A stretch of 64,000 bases of DNA from DASTCZ01 sp035308165 (GTDB taxonomy: Bacteria; Acidobacteriota; Terriglobia; Acidiferrales; UBA7541), in assembly GCA_035308165.1 (NCBI GenBank), contig DATGHC010000065.1, positions 1 through 64,000 on the forward strand. Direction: 5' to 3'. The position numbers and the translations under genes are program-made. Numbering within the stretch: position 1 is the stretch's first letter; each line of letters starts with the position of its first letter. Shown in pieces: positions 53,571-63,035 of the stretch. Under the pieces are notes generated by a model, which was not told where the DNA came from, made no database searches, and saw only the letters and a program-made list of their open reading frames with translations.

Positions 53571-56111
53571 TTACGGAAACAAAGTTTTCACTGCCGCCGC
53601 GCTGATCAAGAGTGGTCCAAGAATATTGGTCCAATCCCTCAACCCGCGCGTGAAGGCCCCGGGATCCACTTTTTCCGGGACCACAATGGCGTCGCCGGGC
53701 ATGAGTCTTAGAGTGTCAAAACTACGGCTCGTGAGCGTGTGTTGCTGTTGACGGCCCACGGTGGAACCATCCGCTCGAATCACAAACTCGCGTCCCTTGT
53801 CGCCATCCTTCCTTGGGCCGCCCGCCAGGCGGATGTAATCAGCCACGGTCTTGCCCGGCCGATAAACAAATGCGGCGCCGTTGTATACCGAACCGATCAC
53901 ATTTACGGCCGCTGGTTTGTACGGAACCAGGAACCGGTCGCCATCCTCCAAAACCAGGTCTGGGAGCGCCGCGACGCCCGTAGCCGAAGGTCTCACTTCC
54001 AGGACAATGCGCCCGGTGGCTTTCAGCGTCTTCATCTTTTCCAACAGGGCACGCTGGCTGATCAATGCAGCTTTGGCTGCGGCGGCCTCGGTTTGGTCTC
54101 CAAGTAATGCAATTGTCGCGGAGGAGCGCTCCAGGGCCTGTTCCTGTTCGTCCAGATATGCATCCAGCCGTTTTTGCTGATCCATACGAGTGGACTCGCG
54201 GGTGAATTCCGCCCCGAACACGTACGCCTGCGGGGTAAACCCGCCTGTCCTGTTCAGCAGTTGCCGCAGCGTCTCTCCCGGCTGCACCTGATACACACCC
54301 GCTCGCGCCACCTCGCCTTCGACATGCACGAACTTGCTCTGTTGCTGAATGGGGACCTGAATGTCTGCTTGCGAAAATATCGTGATCACGTCTCCGGGTT
54401 GAAGGGACAGATTCTGTTCCGCCTCGCCCTCGATTGCTTTGCCCAAATTAAACGGCAGAAGATTGGACGAGAGCTCCTGCAAATCGAAGCGCTGGACCAC
54501 GGCGTAGTCCCAATTGATTTCCGCGGAGGCCCGTTTCACATCATTCTTAAGCTCCGCTCGGCTTATGTTGTGACTTGGAGTTTGGTCTTGGCCGACCGGG
54601 GCATTGCGAATTTGAATTTTTCCGGTTGCGGGGTCAATAATCTCGATTTGACCCGTTTGCGGATCAAGAATCTGGACTTGGCCGGTTTTCGGGTCAATCG
54701 TCTGAATCTTTCCGGTTTGCGGGTCGATATTTTGGATTTGACGCACTGGCTGCTGGGGATTCTGAATCCGAGCGTTTTCATCGAGTTCATTCTGCCGGGT
54801 CCAATACTCATCCGTAATCAGAAACTTGCGATCAGGGATCAGGTCGTGCACTCTCATCCCCTCATGCCAGGGATACCGGCCCGGCACTGCCACGTTCCCG
54901 CGCAAAACTACCGTGTCTTCAAATCTGGGCGAAATATGCATGAAACGGACCACGTCTCCATCATGTAATTCGCGTCCAAGTCCCTCTTCTGTGAGTGGGA
55001 ATTCCTCGGATTTTCGGAATTGATGATCATCAATGCGCTCGACTACCGCATAATCGCCCGCAGCGGTATTGGCCAATCCTCCCGCGTACCCGATGACCTC
55101 TTTCAGCGTGGTACGGTCCTTCAACTCGAAGATGGCAGAATCGTTTACGCTTCCCGCCAACGCCACCAATGGCCCCTCTGGAGGAACGTAAATGACATCA
55201 CCTGGCTGAAGTTTGGCGTCCTTGGATTTGTCCCCAAACACGATCAGGTCGTACAGATCGAGAGTGGTGATGGTTTTACCATCTCGTTTCAGTTGAATAC
55301 CCCGCATGGATCCATGTTTCGAGGGGCCGTTTGAAGCGAACAGCGCGTCCACCATCGTGACCAGGGAACTAACGGTGTATGTCCCCGGCCTTCTTACCTC
55401 TCCGACGACGAAGATCTGCATGGAACGCAATCGCCCCATGGTCACGCTAAGTTCAAAATTCTTGAAGATATGGGCCATCTGTGTCTCAAGATAATCATGC
55501 AAGTCCCCGTACTTCACCCCTGCCACATTGAAGTTTCCGACTTGAGGGATATAGATCGCGCCGGAACGGTCCACAACCGCCCTCCAGTTCACGTCCACCT
55601 GCCCCCAAGCTCTGACCATCAGCTCATCGTCGGGGCCGATGATGTAGTCCGCGGGGACTTGAACGCGGTCCAGCGGTGCGAATGTGGAAGGCACGTTTTC
55701 AAATAAGTTCTGGCCAAAGATCGGCAGTTTCATCTTCAACGAGTTATTGATGAATATCTGGAATTCGGTGTCGGGCTCGGGAGGAAGCGGCGGGACGGGT
55801 TGGTCTTTGTTCGGCGCCTTTTCCTTGTCAGCCGACTCTTGCCCTGGGCCAATATTCGTAATTTGCGGCGGGGCAGCCGGCGCTTTCAATGGCGGCGGCA
55901 ACTGATTTGCCGTCGATGGACCGCTTTGCCCGGTCTGTGACTGCTGGTCCTGAGTATTCCTCAACCGCGCGGGTGCGGGCGCGGCTAGACAAAATGAAAA
56001 ACAAAACGTCATCAAGCAGAGAAGCCCCATGGAGAAACGTATGCCGCTCCCTTCCAACGAATTGGCAGGGGGACGTTTAAAGGCGCCCTCTTTCACTGCT
56101 TTCCGACTCAT
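53571..56111 (-). CDS. SLBB-domain polysaccharide export protein (Wza-like) with repeat insert
   Basis: An 846-residue exported protein for polysaccharide export. The start ATG at 56111 follows TGGAG; a signal peptide precedes ARLRNTQDQQ. The Poly_export domain begins YIIGPDDELMVRAWG near 170, followed by several SLBB domains (GEVRRPGTYTV, GNVAVPGRYPW, GEVARAGVYQV landmarks). Between them lies a 10-residue repeat (about 460-510). A C-terminal hydrophobic helix ends LLISAAAVKTLFP. It is far longer than Wza (379), the multi-SLBB form seen in many soil bacteria. The WecA-like gene lies upstream on the same strand. Confidence 0.88.
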   Translation of the reverse strand: MSRKAVKEGAFKRPPANSLEGSGIRFSMGLLCLMTFCFSFCLAAPAPARLRNTQDQQSQTGQSGPSTANQLPPPLKAPAAPPQITNIGPGQESADKEKAPNKDQPVPPLPPEPDTEFQIFINNSLKMKLPIFGQNLFENVPSTFAPLDRVQVPADYIIGPDDELMVRAWGQVDVNWRAVVDRSGAIYIPQVGNFNVAGVKYGDLHDYLETQMAHIFKNFELSVTMGRLRSMQIFVVGEVRRPGTYTVSSLVTMVDALFASNGPSKHGSMRGIQLKRDGKTITTLDLYDLIVFGDKSKDAKLQPGDVIYVPPEGPLVALAGSVNDSAIFELKDRTTLKEVIGYAGGLANTAAGDYAVVERIDDHQFRKSEEFPLTEEGLGRELHDGDVVRFMHISPRFEDTVVLRGNVAVPGRYPWHEGMRVHDLIPDRKFLITDEYWTRQNELDENARIQNPQQPVRQIQNIDPQTGKIQTIDPKTGQVQILDPQTGQIEIIDPATGKIQIRNAPVGQDQTPSHNISRAELKNDVKRASAEINWDYAVVQRFDLQELSSNLLPFNLGKAIEGEAEQNLSLQPGDVITIFSQADIQVPIQQQSKFVHVEGEVARAGVYQVQPGETLRQLLNRTGGFTPQAYVFGAEFTRESTRMDQQKRLDAYLDEQEQALERSSATIALLGDQTEAAAAKAALISQRALLEKMKTLKATGRIVLEVRPSATGVAALPDLVLEDGDRFLVPYKPAAVNVIGSVYNGAAFVYRPGKTVADYIRLAGGPRKDGDKGREFVIRADGSTVGRQQQHTLTSRSFDTLRLMPGDAIVVPEKVDPGAFTRGLRDWTNILGPLLISAAAVKTLFP
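54608..54757 (-). repeat. 30-base tandem repeat coding IDPxTGxIxx units
   Basis: Four clean 10-residue units IDPQTGKIQT, IDPKTGQVQI, LDPQTGQIEI and IDPATGKIQI, preceded by a decayed one, inside the SLBB export protein. The DNA units differ at many third positions, so the repeat is old or under protein-level selection. Confidence 0.85.
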
Positions 56112-56257
56112 CAACTCCATCCTGGACAACAAGCACATCGGCATCCACCGCCAGGATCGCATATGCGATTTGCAGGGACGGTTGCGACAAGGGGCCACCC
56201 TCAATGTCGTTCGCGGCCTCTTATGGATTGGCGGGGGTAATATACACTATGATATGT

Positions 56258-56281
56258 TTACGATACTATAAAATACCGTAA
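56258..56281. promoter_or_regulatory. Inverted repeat in AT-rich region beside SLBB gene
   Basis: TTACGATA (56258-56265) and TACCGTAA (56274-56281) are near-perfect inverted halves (one mismatch) in a ~60-base AT-rich block upstream of the SLBB gene. The spacing suits a dimeric regulator. Confidence 0.4.
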
Positions 56282-56303
56282 CATTACTATTCTAAGGAGA
56301 TCA

Positions 56304-56366
56304 ATGAAAGAGGTGCGCCCGCTGATGTCCGTTGCGCCTAATCGGAGTGCGAACCCACGAATGTAG
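56304..56366 (+). CDS. Possible 20-codon ORF with strong ribosome-binding site
   Basis: AAGGAG, four bases, then ATG opens a 20-codon frame (MKEVRPLMSV start) ending TAG at 56366, overlapping the 3' end of the WecA-like gene on the other strand. No family recognised. It may be a small protein, the surviving start of a lost gene, or chance. Confidence 0.25.
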   Translation: MKEVRPLMSVAPNRSANPRM

Positions 56367-57909
56367 CCCTGGCCGGCAGCGCTCTTCCCGGATCAACCTG
56401 CGGCTGGCGGCGACCCCGGGCCCCGAACAGGGCTCGTTCCAGGGCTTTCGATATGGCAGCGCGAAAATCGGTATCGAGCAGATTTACGTCCACGAAAAGC
56501 AGTTCGGAAGCACGGGCCCGCAATAGAGACATCTCTCCCAGCGGGTTTCCGGAAGAAGATACCAGATCAAATCTCAACTCCCACTTGGGGGTCAGGTCAT
56601 CCAATTCCGCCCAGAAATAGAACAATTTACTTTCCGAGAAGCATTTCAGTGGAAACAAAAGCGCCTCGTCCATTCCTTCGATTTGCGGAATGTCAAATGC
56701 CGCCCCGCAGAAGCCCGTGGAATCGAGTGTCGCACGCAATATCCGGCAGATCTCTGGAATGTCCGGCGAAGCCCCTGAAAGTGATTCAATGGCGCGCCGC
56801 ACCAGAAGATTGTTGGCTGTAAATTGTTTTTGGCGCCAGATGCGCCGGCCAATGGCCAGGATTTCGTATAACTCAACGTACTTTAATTCCTGGATACCCC
56901 ACCATACTCCAAGGCCAATCACGACAAGATCAAAGCCGATCATTACTTTGCCGTGCAACAACATCAGGCTGAGGAGTCCGAAAGCGGCCGCGACCGCATA
57001 TAAGACCAGTACGGCATTGCGGTGTGAAAATCCGCGCTTGAGCAGTTTGTGGTGAACGTGGTCATCATCACCGCGGAATATGGGCTTGTCATTTAAGAAC
57101 CGCCGTATCAATGAGATAGAAACGTCAAGAAGCGGGAGGCCGAATGAGACCACAGGGATGGCCACAGCCACCGCCGTAGTGGCCTTCTCGAAGCCTGCCA
57201 TCGCAAGCGCGCTCAGCAGGAAGCCAATGAAAAGACTACCTGAATCTCCCAGAAAGATGCTGGCCGGATGAAAGTTGTACCGCAAGAATCCAAATATGGT
57301 TCCCGCAAGCACGATGGCAAAAAGAGGGACGAGCGTAACATGAGTCCCCACGGAGACTGAGAACATGATGGCCGTTGCGAATAGCGCCGACCCGGCAGAC
57401 AGCCCGTCGAGCCCATCGATCAAATTGAATGCGTTGGTGATCAACAGCACCCAGAAAATGGTCAGAGGAAGGCCGATAGTGATTCGCAGAAGCGCGTGAT
57501 TGGAATAAAGGTCCAACCGGTAGATTCCATATCCACCTATGTAAAGCCAAGAGGCCGCGATGGCCTGTACGCCAAATTTCCAATACGGCCCGAGAGTAAA
57601 CCAATCATCGTATAGACCCAGGATTAGGATCAGGAAGGCCGGGAGAATGATTCCAAGAACACCTCGAATGGGAACTACCGGCCCGGCCCCCGTCATTCTC
57701 GTTGTGATCAGGGCTAATCCCGTTGCCAAAATGAAAGTGAGGAAAATTGCGACGCCTCCCAGTCGTGGGACTGGGTTGACATGGAAGTGCCTCCCGGCGT
57801 TCCCCCGGTCCAGCCATCCACGATGAACCGCCCGATCGCGGACAATCCGAGTGAAGACTAGGGAGGTAAATACTGTTCCCAAAAAAACTATCGCGTAGTA
57901 TGAAAACAC
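56338..57909 (-). CDS. WecA-like polyprenyl-phosphate GlcNAc-1-phosphate transferase with C-terminal extension
   Basis: A 523-residue membrane enzyme that should start polysaccharide repeats by moving HexNAc-1-phosphate onto undecaprenyl phosphate. About eleven helices carry the family motifs GLYDDW near 98, NAFNLIDGLDGL near 158, ASIFLGDSGS near 215 and the DDDHVHHKLL loop near 278. After residue ~350 comes a ~170-residue soluble domain not usual in WecA (~370). Translation starts at GTG 57909 behind AGGAGAG. Its product is probably built on by the neighbouring glycosyltransferases. Confidence 0.88.
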   Translation of the reverse strand: MFSYYAIVFLGTVFTSLVFTRIVRDRAVHRGWLDRGNAGRHFHVNPVPRLGGVAIFLTFILATGLALITTRMTGAGPVVPIRGVLGIILPAFLILILGLYDDWFTLGPYWKFGVQAIAASWLYIGGYGIYRLDLYSNHALLRITIGLPLTIFWVLLITNAFNLIDGLDGLSAGSALFATAIMFSVSVGTHVTLVPLFAIVLAGTIFGFLRYNFHPASIFLGDSGSLFIGFLLSALAMAGFEKATTAVAVAIPVVSFGLPLLDVSISLIRRFLNDKPIFRGDDDHVHHKLLKRGFSHRNAVLVLYAVAAAFGLLSLMLLHGKVMIGFDLVVIGLGVWWGIQELKYVELYEILAIGRRIWRQKQFTANNLLVRRAIESLSGASPDIPEICRILRATLDSTGFCGAAFDIPQIEGMDEALLFPLKCFSESKLFYFWAELDDLTPKWELRFDLVSSSGNPLGEMSLLRARASELLFVDVNLLDTDFRAAISKALERALFGARGRRQPQVDPGRALPARATFVGSHSD

Positions 57910-58321
57910 AAATCCACTCTCCTGCCCAAGCGGTATGCGCTATGGCAAAAAAGAGAGCCAGTCTCATGCGAATTTCACGCCATGAAAACCGTATCTCTGA
58001 GAGGTGCTAACGGAAGCCGAATCGGTATCCCCACAAAGGATTCAGCCTGAACAGAGAAACAATAAAGTCTTGTTATGTCAAGTACTCTTAGAATAAATAT
58101 ATATTCCCACAATGGGAATGGCTGTCCATTTCTTCTCCCAGTTTAGTAATACCTGGATTTGCGCCATGATTTGCGGAAAGCCCATTCTCCAAGAGAGCTG
58201 TCCCAAAATGGAATTAGGATAATTTCCAGCCCTTACCCTTTTGTCCGAGTTCCTTGTAAGGCAGAAGGCTGGGCTAGCTTCAAAACAGCCGGGACCTGAT
58301 TCACTTTGAGGTGCTCGCGTC
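57910..58321. other. 412-base AT-rich intergenic region in polysaccharide locus
   Basis: No gene recognised. It holds a leftward TTGACA (58081-58076) in the context TACTTGACA, identical to the BY-kinase promoter's, but without a good -10 at normal spacing, and the palindrome listed at 58103. Confidence 0.45.
58103..58119. promoter_or_regulatory. 17-base palindrome, operator-like
   Basis: ATTCCCA-CAA-TGGGAAT, perfect seven-base arms, ~190 bases upstream of the WecA-like start and beyond its likely -35. It could bind a dimeric regulator. Confidence 0.4.
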
Positions 58322-59647
58322 TCAAAGCAGATTCCGCTTTGCGGGGTAGTGGATTTTTCCGGGCACTGTCCCTCGAGAAGTCTCAAAATACAGGGGTCTT
58401 TCCGTTCTTATCACCGTCGGCCGGGAAGATGGTTGGTCCAAAATGTGGCGACTGCGCAGGAGCGATTGATAGAACGCAGTCAATTCCTCAACCAGACGTT
58501 CCAACCCAAATCTATCCAACGCGAACGCCTGCCCTGCAGATCCCATTTCCCGCGCCATTTGAGGGCAATTCGAGAGCTCCCGTATGCAGTAGAGCAGCGA
58601 CTCGGGTGTTCGGTGTGCAAGATAACCATTGGCGGCTTTGAATCCGTTGCCATCCGGCAACTCAGTTAGTTCGCCAGCCGCCAGGTCCCGGACCCCACCC
58701 ACGTTCGTGGATACAAAGGGGCGCCCAGCAGCCATGGCTTCAATTAATACAGTTGGGGTTCCTTCGTTCCGCGAGGTCACCAGCGCGGCGTCTGCTGCTG
58801 CCCAAATGGTCTCCATGTCGCGCCGCCATCCGAGAAGGCGAACATTTTCACAGCCTTTGGTGAGGCGCTCCAATTCACGCTTTTCCGGGCCCTCTCCCAG
58901 AACCAGAAAGAGTATGGGGAAGTGTTTCTCTAAAGAGGTTCGGATCGCGTCCGCCAAGAGTTTAACGTCTTTTACCGGCGCCATTCTTCCCGCCCAAACA
59001 ACGACAAAATCCGAGGCCGACAATCCGAGTTTGTTTCGGGAATCTTCGCGGCGGGCGCCCGAAAAACGGTCCAGTTCAAATCCATTTTGTATCACCACGA
59101 ATTTTTCGGTTGGGGCAACACGGTATTTTAGAGATAAATCCCGCAGTTGAGAGTTCGAGATAGCAATCAGGCGAGTGGAAAGACGGCCGAGGATGCGTTC
59201 AATCTTCAAATAGATCCAGCTTTGAACACCATTGAAATAAGCGTCAAAGACAAGACCATGGTATGTGTGCACAACAATGGGAACGCCTGCCAGCCAGGCG
59301 GCCAGCCTTCCAATCGCGCCTGCTTTTGCCGTGTGTGTGTGCACTATGTCAGGCCGCTCAGCGCGGAAGTATTTCAGAAGTTTCCAAAGGGCCCGGAGAT
59401 CGCTCCAAAGGGAGACTTCACGCGACATCTCCGGCACGCGAAGCACATGGGTCTTGGAGGACAACAGGTAGCTCATATCCTGGTCGCCATCCGACAGTGC
59501 CCCAGTGACCAATCGAGTCTCAAAGTTTTCGCCCAACTTTTCATGCAGCTTACAGACTTGCCATGCTGGTCCGCCCACATTCCGGGTAAGGAGCCGAATG
59601 ATTTTCGGTTTTCTCGCAATCGGATTGGACCCTGAACTCTTGATCAC
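58322..59647 (-). CDS. GT4-family glycosyltransferase
   Basis: A 441-residue GT-B glycosyltransferase that transfers a sugar from a nucleotide donor to the lipid-linked chain. The N-terminal domain has HTHTAKAGAIGRLAAW near residue 115; the donor domain has VVWAGRMAPVKDVKLLADA near 230 and the NEGTPTVLIEAMAAGRPFV box with its paired glutamates near 300. The start is GTG 59647, overlapping the asparagine synthase stop (GTGA); the open frame upstream only shadows that gene. The last ~45 residues are beyond the usual fold end. Confidence 0.9.
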   Translation of the reverse strand: MIKSSGSNPIARKPKIIRLLTRNVGGPAWQVCKLHEKLGENFETRLVTGALSDGDQDMSYLLSSKTHVLRVPEMSREVSLWSDLRALWKLLKYFRAERPDIVHTHTAKAGAIGRLAAWLAGVPIVVHTYHGLVFDAYFNGVQSWIYLKIERILGRLSTRLIAISNSQLRDLSLKYRVAPTEKFVVIQNGFELDRFSGARREDSRNKLGLSASDFVVVWAGRMAPVKDVKLLADAIRTSLEKHFPILFLVLGEGPEKRELERLTKGCENVRLLGWRRDMETIWAAADAALVTSRNEGTPTVLIEAMAAGRPFVSTNVGGVRDLAAGELTELPDGNGFKAANGYLAHRTPESLLYCIRELSNCPQMAREMGSAGQAFALDRFGLERLVEELTAFYQSLLRSRHILDQPSSRPTVIRTERPLYFETSRGTVPGKIHYPAKRNLL

Positions 59648-61662
59648 TGCGCGATCCTTCCGTTTCCCGACACGCCGATCTCTTGATAGCAATGATGGCC
59701 ATCTGCTCTTTTCTCGTCTTCGTTCTTCGAGTGGGAAAACCAATCCTGGAATATCAGCACATCCCAAAGCAGGTGCTGCCAATTGCGATTGCCGGAGATG
59801 AATTCCTCCCATTTCGCTCGGATAGGTCCCGGAATCAGAAAACCATCTTGAGTGAGGCGTCTTTGGGACAGAAGCTCTTCTGCCCAGTCCCGCAGCGGTC
59901 CCCTGAGCCAGCGATCCATCGGCAAAGCGAATCCCATCTTGGGTCGGGCAATCAAACGAGGAGGAACATGCTTGTACAAGACCTGGCGCAAAATCCATTT
60001 GCCAACGCCCCTGCGAATCCGGAAATGCAACGGCAGCCTCCACGCGAATTCGACCACGCGATGATCCAGCATGGGCACGCGAGCTTCCAGACTCATGGCC
60101 ATGCTCGCCCTGTCGACTTTCGTAAGAATGTCGTCCGGCAAATAGTTGAGTAAGTCCGTCAGCATCATCACTTCCTCTATGTGTGCGGGCCAAGAAGACG
60201 CTGCGATGGAGTCAGGTACCGTCTGGGAGTCCTGGGAATTTAGGATGAAACTTGCCGGATCATCCCAATGAGAGAGTGTCCGGTAATAAAGCGTGTGCAG
60301 ACTCTCCGCTGATTGAAGGAGTGCGGCGAATTTGTGGGCTTTGTCACCCGGAGCTGCCGGGCGAAGTCTTCTTGGCAAAAGGGGATCGATGATACGGAAA
60401 CCGCGATCGATGCTGCTGGGTGGAAACATCTCCACCAATTTCGCGGCCATTTTGGGGACAGGGGTGGGAAGCTTCCTGACCAAATTCCAGATTCGCCTGA
60501 CCAGGCGATAACGGTTGTACCCGCCGAATAGTTCATCTCCACCATCGCCTGACAGACCAACGGTTACGCTCTTTCGGGTCAACTTCGAGACCAAATACGT
60601 CGGTATCTGAGAAGAATCGGAAAATGGCTCGTCATACATTGAAGGAAGCAAGGGAACCACGTCCAATGCGTCTTTGGGGGTCAAATACAGCTCCGTGTGA
60701 TCGGTCCCCAAATGTGCAGCGACTTTCTTGGCGTGGACTGCTTCGTCGTATCCATCTTCGTGGAAACCGATTGTGAAGGTTTTCACGGGACGATTGCTCT
60801 GGGCCTGCATCAGCGCGACAACCGTGCTGGAGTCAATCCCGCCGGAAAGAAATGCTCCCAGCGGAACATCGGCGATCATGCGAAGCCGGATCGCGGATGC
60901 TAGCTTCTCCTGAAGCTGATCAATTGCTTCCTCATCCGATCCGCTGAAATGTGACTGCTGTCCTTTTTGCGCGACTTCGTCTGCCGACCAAAACGCCCGC
61001 GAAACGGGCGCGCTTCCCGCGGAACTCAGGGTCAAAATATGTCCCGCCTTCAATTTGTGGAGCCCTTTGTAAATGCAGCGGGGCGCCGGAACATAGCTGT
61101 ATCGCAAATAAAGGGCCAGGGAATCCCGATCGATTTCGCCCTCAAAATCTGGATATTGGCGCAGCGCCTTCAACTCAGAGCCAAATACAAAATCCCCGCC
61201 CACTCGGCCGTAATAGAGCGGTTTGATTCCCAGCCGATCGCGGACGAGACAAAGATTTCCCTGCTGGCGATCCCAAAGTGCAAATGCAAACATGCCTGCG
61301 GATCGCTTTACGGCTGTCTCCACTCCCCACTTTTCTATCGCCTCCAGCATCACTTCCGTGTCGGAATGGCCTCTCCACGGACGTGGGCCAACTTGCGACC
61401 GGAGGTCTTCAAAGTTGTACACTTCTCCGTTGAAAATAATGATGTACCGTCCCGATGCGGAGAACATGGGCTGGTGGCCCTGGGGGGACAGGTCAAGAAT
61501 GGAAAGCCGGCGGAAGGACAGGCCGATTCCCATTCCACCATCATGGAAAATCCCTGCATCGTCGGGGCCGCGGTGGAAGAGCGCCGCTCCCATCCGGTGA
61601 AGAATTTCCTGAGGATCTTCAGATCCCCGTTTGGTCTGCCAAAAGCCGGCGATTCCGCACAT
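59644..61662 (-). CDS. asnB: Asparagine synthase, glutamine-hydrolysing (AsnB-like)
   Basis: A 672-residue two-domain enzyme. The ATG at 61662 makes C2 the N-terminal nucleophile (MCGIAGFW), required for glutamine hydrolysis. The glutaminase domain (to ~200) has FNGEVYNF; the synthetase domain has the ATP-binding SGGIDSS near 255 and SGDGGDELFGGY near 370. In polysaccharide clusters these genes often amidate a sugar acid rather than make free asparagine. It is coupled to the downstream glycosyltransferase. Confidence 0.93.
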   Translation of the reverse strand: MCGIAGFWQTKRGSEDPQEILHRMGAALFHRGPDDAGIFHDGGMGIGLSFRRLSILDLSPQGHQPMFSASGRYIIIFNGEVYNFEDLRSQVGPRPWRGHSDTEVMLEAIEKWGVETAVKRSAGMFAFALWDRQQGNLCLVRDRLGIKPLYYGRVGGDFVFGSELKALRQYPDFEGEIDRDSLALYLRYSYVPAPRCIYKGLHKLKAGHILTLSSAGSAPVSRAFWSADEVAQKGQQSHFSGSDEEAIDQLQEKLASAIRLRMIADVPLGAFLSGGIDSSTVVALMQAQSNRPVKTFTIGFHEDGYDEAVHAKKVAAHLGTDHTELYLTPKDALDVVPLLPSMYDEPFSDSSQIPTYLVSKLTRKSVTVGLSGDGGDELFGGYNRYRLVRRIWNLVRKLPTPVPKMAAKLVEMFPPSSIDRGFRIIDPLLPRRLRPAAPGDKAHKFAALLQSAESLHTLYYRTLSHWDDPASFILNSQDSQTVPDSIAASSWPAHIEEVMMLTDLLNYLPDDILTKVDRASMAMSLEARVPMLDHRVVEFAWRLPLHFRIRRGVGKWILRQVLYKHVPPRLIARPKMGFALPMDRWLRGPLRDWAEELLSQRRLTQDGFLIPGPIRAKWEEFISGNRNWQHLLWDVLIFQDWFSHSKNEDEKRADGHHCYQEIGVSGNGRIAQ

Positions 61663-61886
61663 GGATTCAGTCAGGAAAAAAATCGTTTCTTTCACAATAA
61701 GTGTTCGCGGGTTATGTTTCGGAGCGCTTCGAGTTCAGCGCATTTGCATTCGGAAATTACAAGTCGCGCCTCTTCAATGGAACATTTGGCGCGGAATTCC
61801 CGGGATTCAGGAACCAACGGACCAGATCGCAGGAGGAACCAATTTCAATCGCCGATGCGGCATAGGATACGGAAAACTCCGCCGAA

Positions 61887-62819
61887 TCAACTGCGGCACT
61901 TCAACCCGTTGGACCGCCCGATTAAAGCGATTTTCTGTTGGGTCGCATTCCAAACTTGCGCCCATCTTTGTTTTTCCTCCTCACCGATAGGCAACGCCCG
62001 GTGGCGAAGAATCTTGTAATTCAGCCCCGTATAGATTGCGAAGCAGTCCACCAGACCTTTGAGGGCTTGTTCAAGGATTGCCGCCCCAGCGATGAAGTAC
62101 TTTCCCTTCTCGGTCGCGTCACGGACTACGCACTTCACAAAATACGTTCTGCCGCGGAGGAGGTTCTTGAGCGAGAGATGACCCTCTCTGTACCCAACGA
62201 TTATTTCCGGCAATGCGGCAAAACGACTGCTTTCATGGGAGCGGAACAGCAAGTCTTGATCTTCGCCGCGCAACACGTCGTCATGATAGAGATGACTGCG
62301 AAACCATTCTGTTTTTCCCATCCAGGTGGGGTGGGCCAAAAGAAACCCCCTCCACGGTCTTTCACAGATCTGTTTGTGTGAAATCACACATCTTCGGGTC
62401 CCCAGTGCTTCGCCATCGGGACCAAACACCAGAACGCCGCCGCCCAAAAGGTCGATCTCGGGGTGTTGCGACAAGAATTCCATTTGAAGCGCCAACCGGT
62501 CGGGATAGGAAACGTCATCACTATCCATTCGGGCGAAATACTTCCCGCGGCTCAGGCTAATGGCTTGGTTCAACCGGGATGCAATACCTCGGTGCATTCC
62601 GTCAGCGAATATCCTAACTCGCGAGTCAACAAAGCTTTGTGCGATCTCCAGCGAACGGTCCGTGGACCCATCATCGAGAAGCAACAAAGTAAAATCCTCG
62701 AACGTCTGGTTCAAGATTGACCGGATGGCGGTCGCCAACGTCCGCTCGCAATTAAAAACTGGCATGGCAATCGACACCGGTGGATCCAGTTCGACCGTCA
62801 TTGTGTCTTTCAACATCAT
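61887..62819 (-). CDS. GT2-family glycosyltransferase
   Basis: A 310-residue GT-A glycosyltransferase from the ATG at 62819 (a TTG seven codons upstream also opens the frame). SIAMPVFNCE starts the fold, DDGSTDRS binds the nucleotide sugar, and MDSDDVSYPDR holds the DxD metal motif near residue 100; a late acidic GEDQDLLFR supplies the likely base. No membrane helices. Upstream of asnB in the polysaccharide locus, separated by 224 bases. Confidence 0.9.
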   Translation of the reverse strand: MMLKDTMTVELDPPVSIAMPVFNCERTLATAIRSILNQTFEDFTLLLLDDGSTDRSLEIAQSFVDSRVRIFADGMHRGIASRLNQAISLSRGKYFARMDSDDVSYPDRLALQMEFLSQHPEIDLLGGGVLVFGPDGEALGTRRCVISHKQICERPWRGFLLAHPTWMGKTEWFRSHLYHDDVLRGEDQDLLFRSHESSRFAALPEIIVGYREGHLSLKNLLRGRTYFVKCVVRDATEKGKYFIAGAAILEQALKGLVDCFAIYTGLNYKILRHRALPIGEEEKQRWAQVWNATQQKIALIGRSNGLKCRS

Positions 62820-63035
62820 TTCTCTGAATGACCGCCGCAAGTAGTCTTTCCAATCGATTCGAGTCTAAGAGGACCTATTCACACGGTCGGATGACGCGCT
62901 TGTCCAACCGCTAGCAGGTGGGTCAGCTCGTGAACTCGCGAGGTAAAATGTTCAGGCCGGGATCACGCGTCAATTTTCTATCTTGAGATGCCGTTGGAGT
63001 CCTGCAGAGTGATCGGAGGGCTGTCCTGCCTGGCA

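Noticed and set aside
53383..53751. 122-codon plus-strand ORF between the ribulokinase and SLBB genes
   Set aside because: Overlaps the SLBB gene 3' end antisense and shows no domain.
58053..58081. Full sigma-70 promoter at the WecA-like gene
   Set aside because: The -35 TTGACA is perfect but the hexamer at 17 bases (TTCTCT) is not a -10; listed only as part of the intergenic region.
56288..58095. Nine-base CTTAGAATA shared by the two polysaccharide intergenic regions
   Set aside because: The copies face opposite ways relative to their genes, and AT-rich nine-mers arise easily by chance.
59648..60193. N-terminal 182 codons of the GT4 open frame
   Set aside because: Shadow of asnB in another frame; the GTG overlapping the asnB stop gives the normal GT4 N-terminus.
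60967..62019. 350-codon plus-strand ORF
   Set aside because: Antisense to asnB and the GT2 gene, both of which are well supported.
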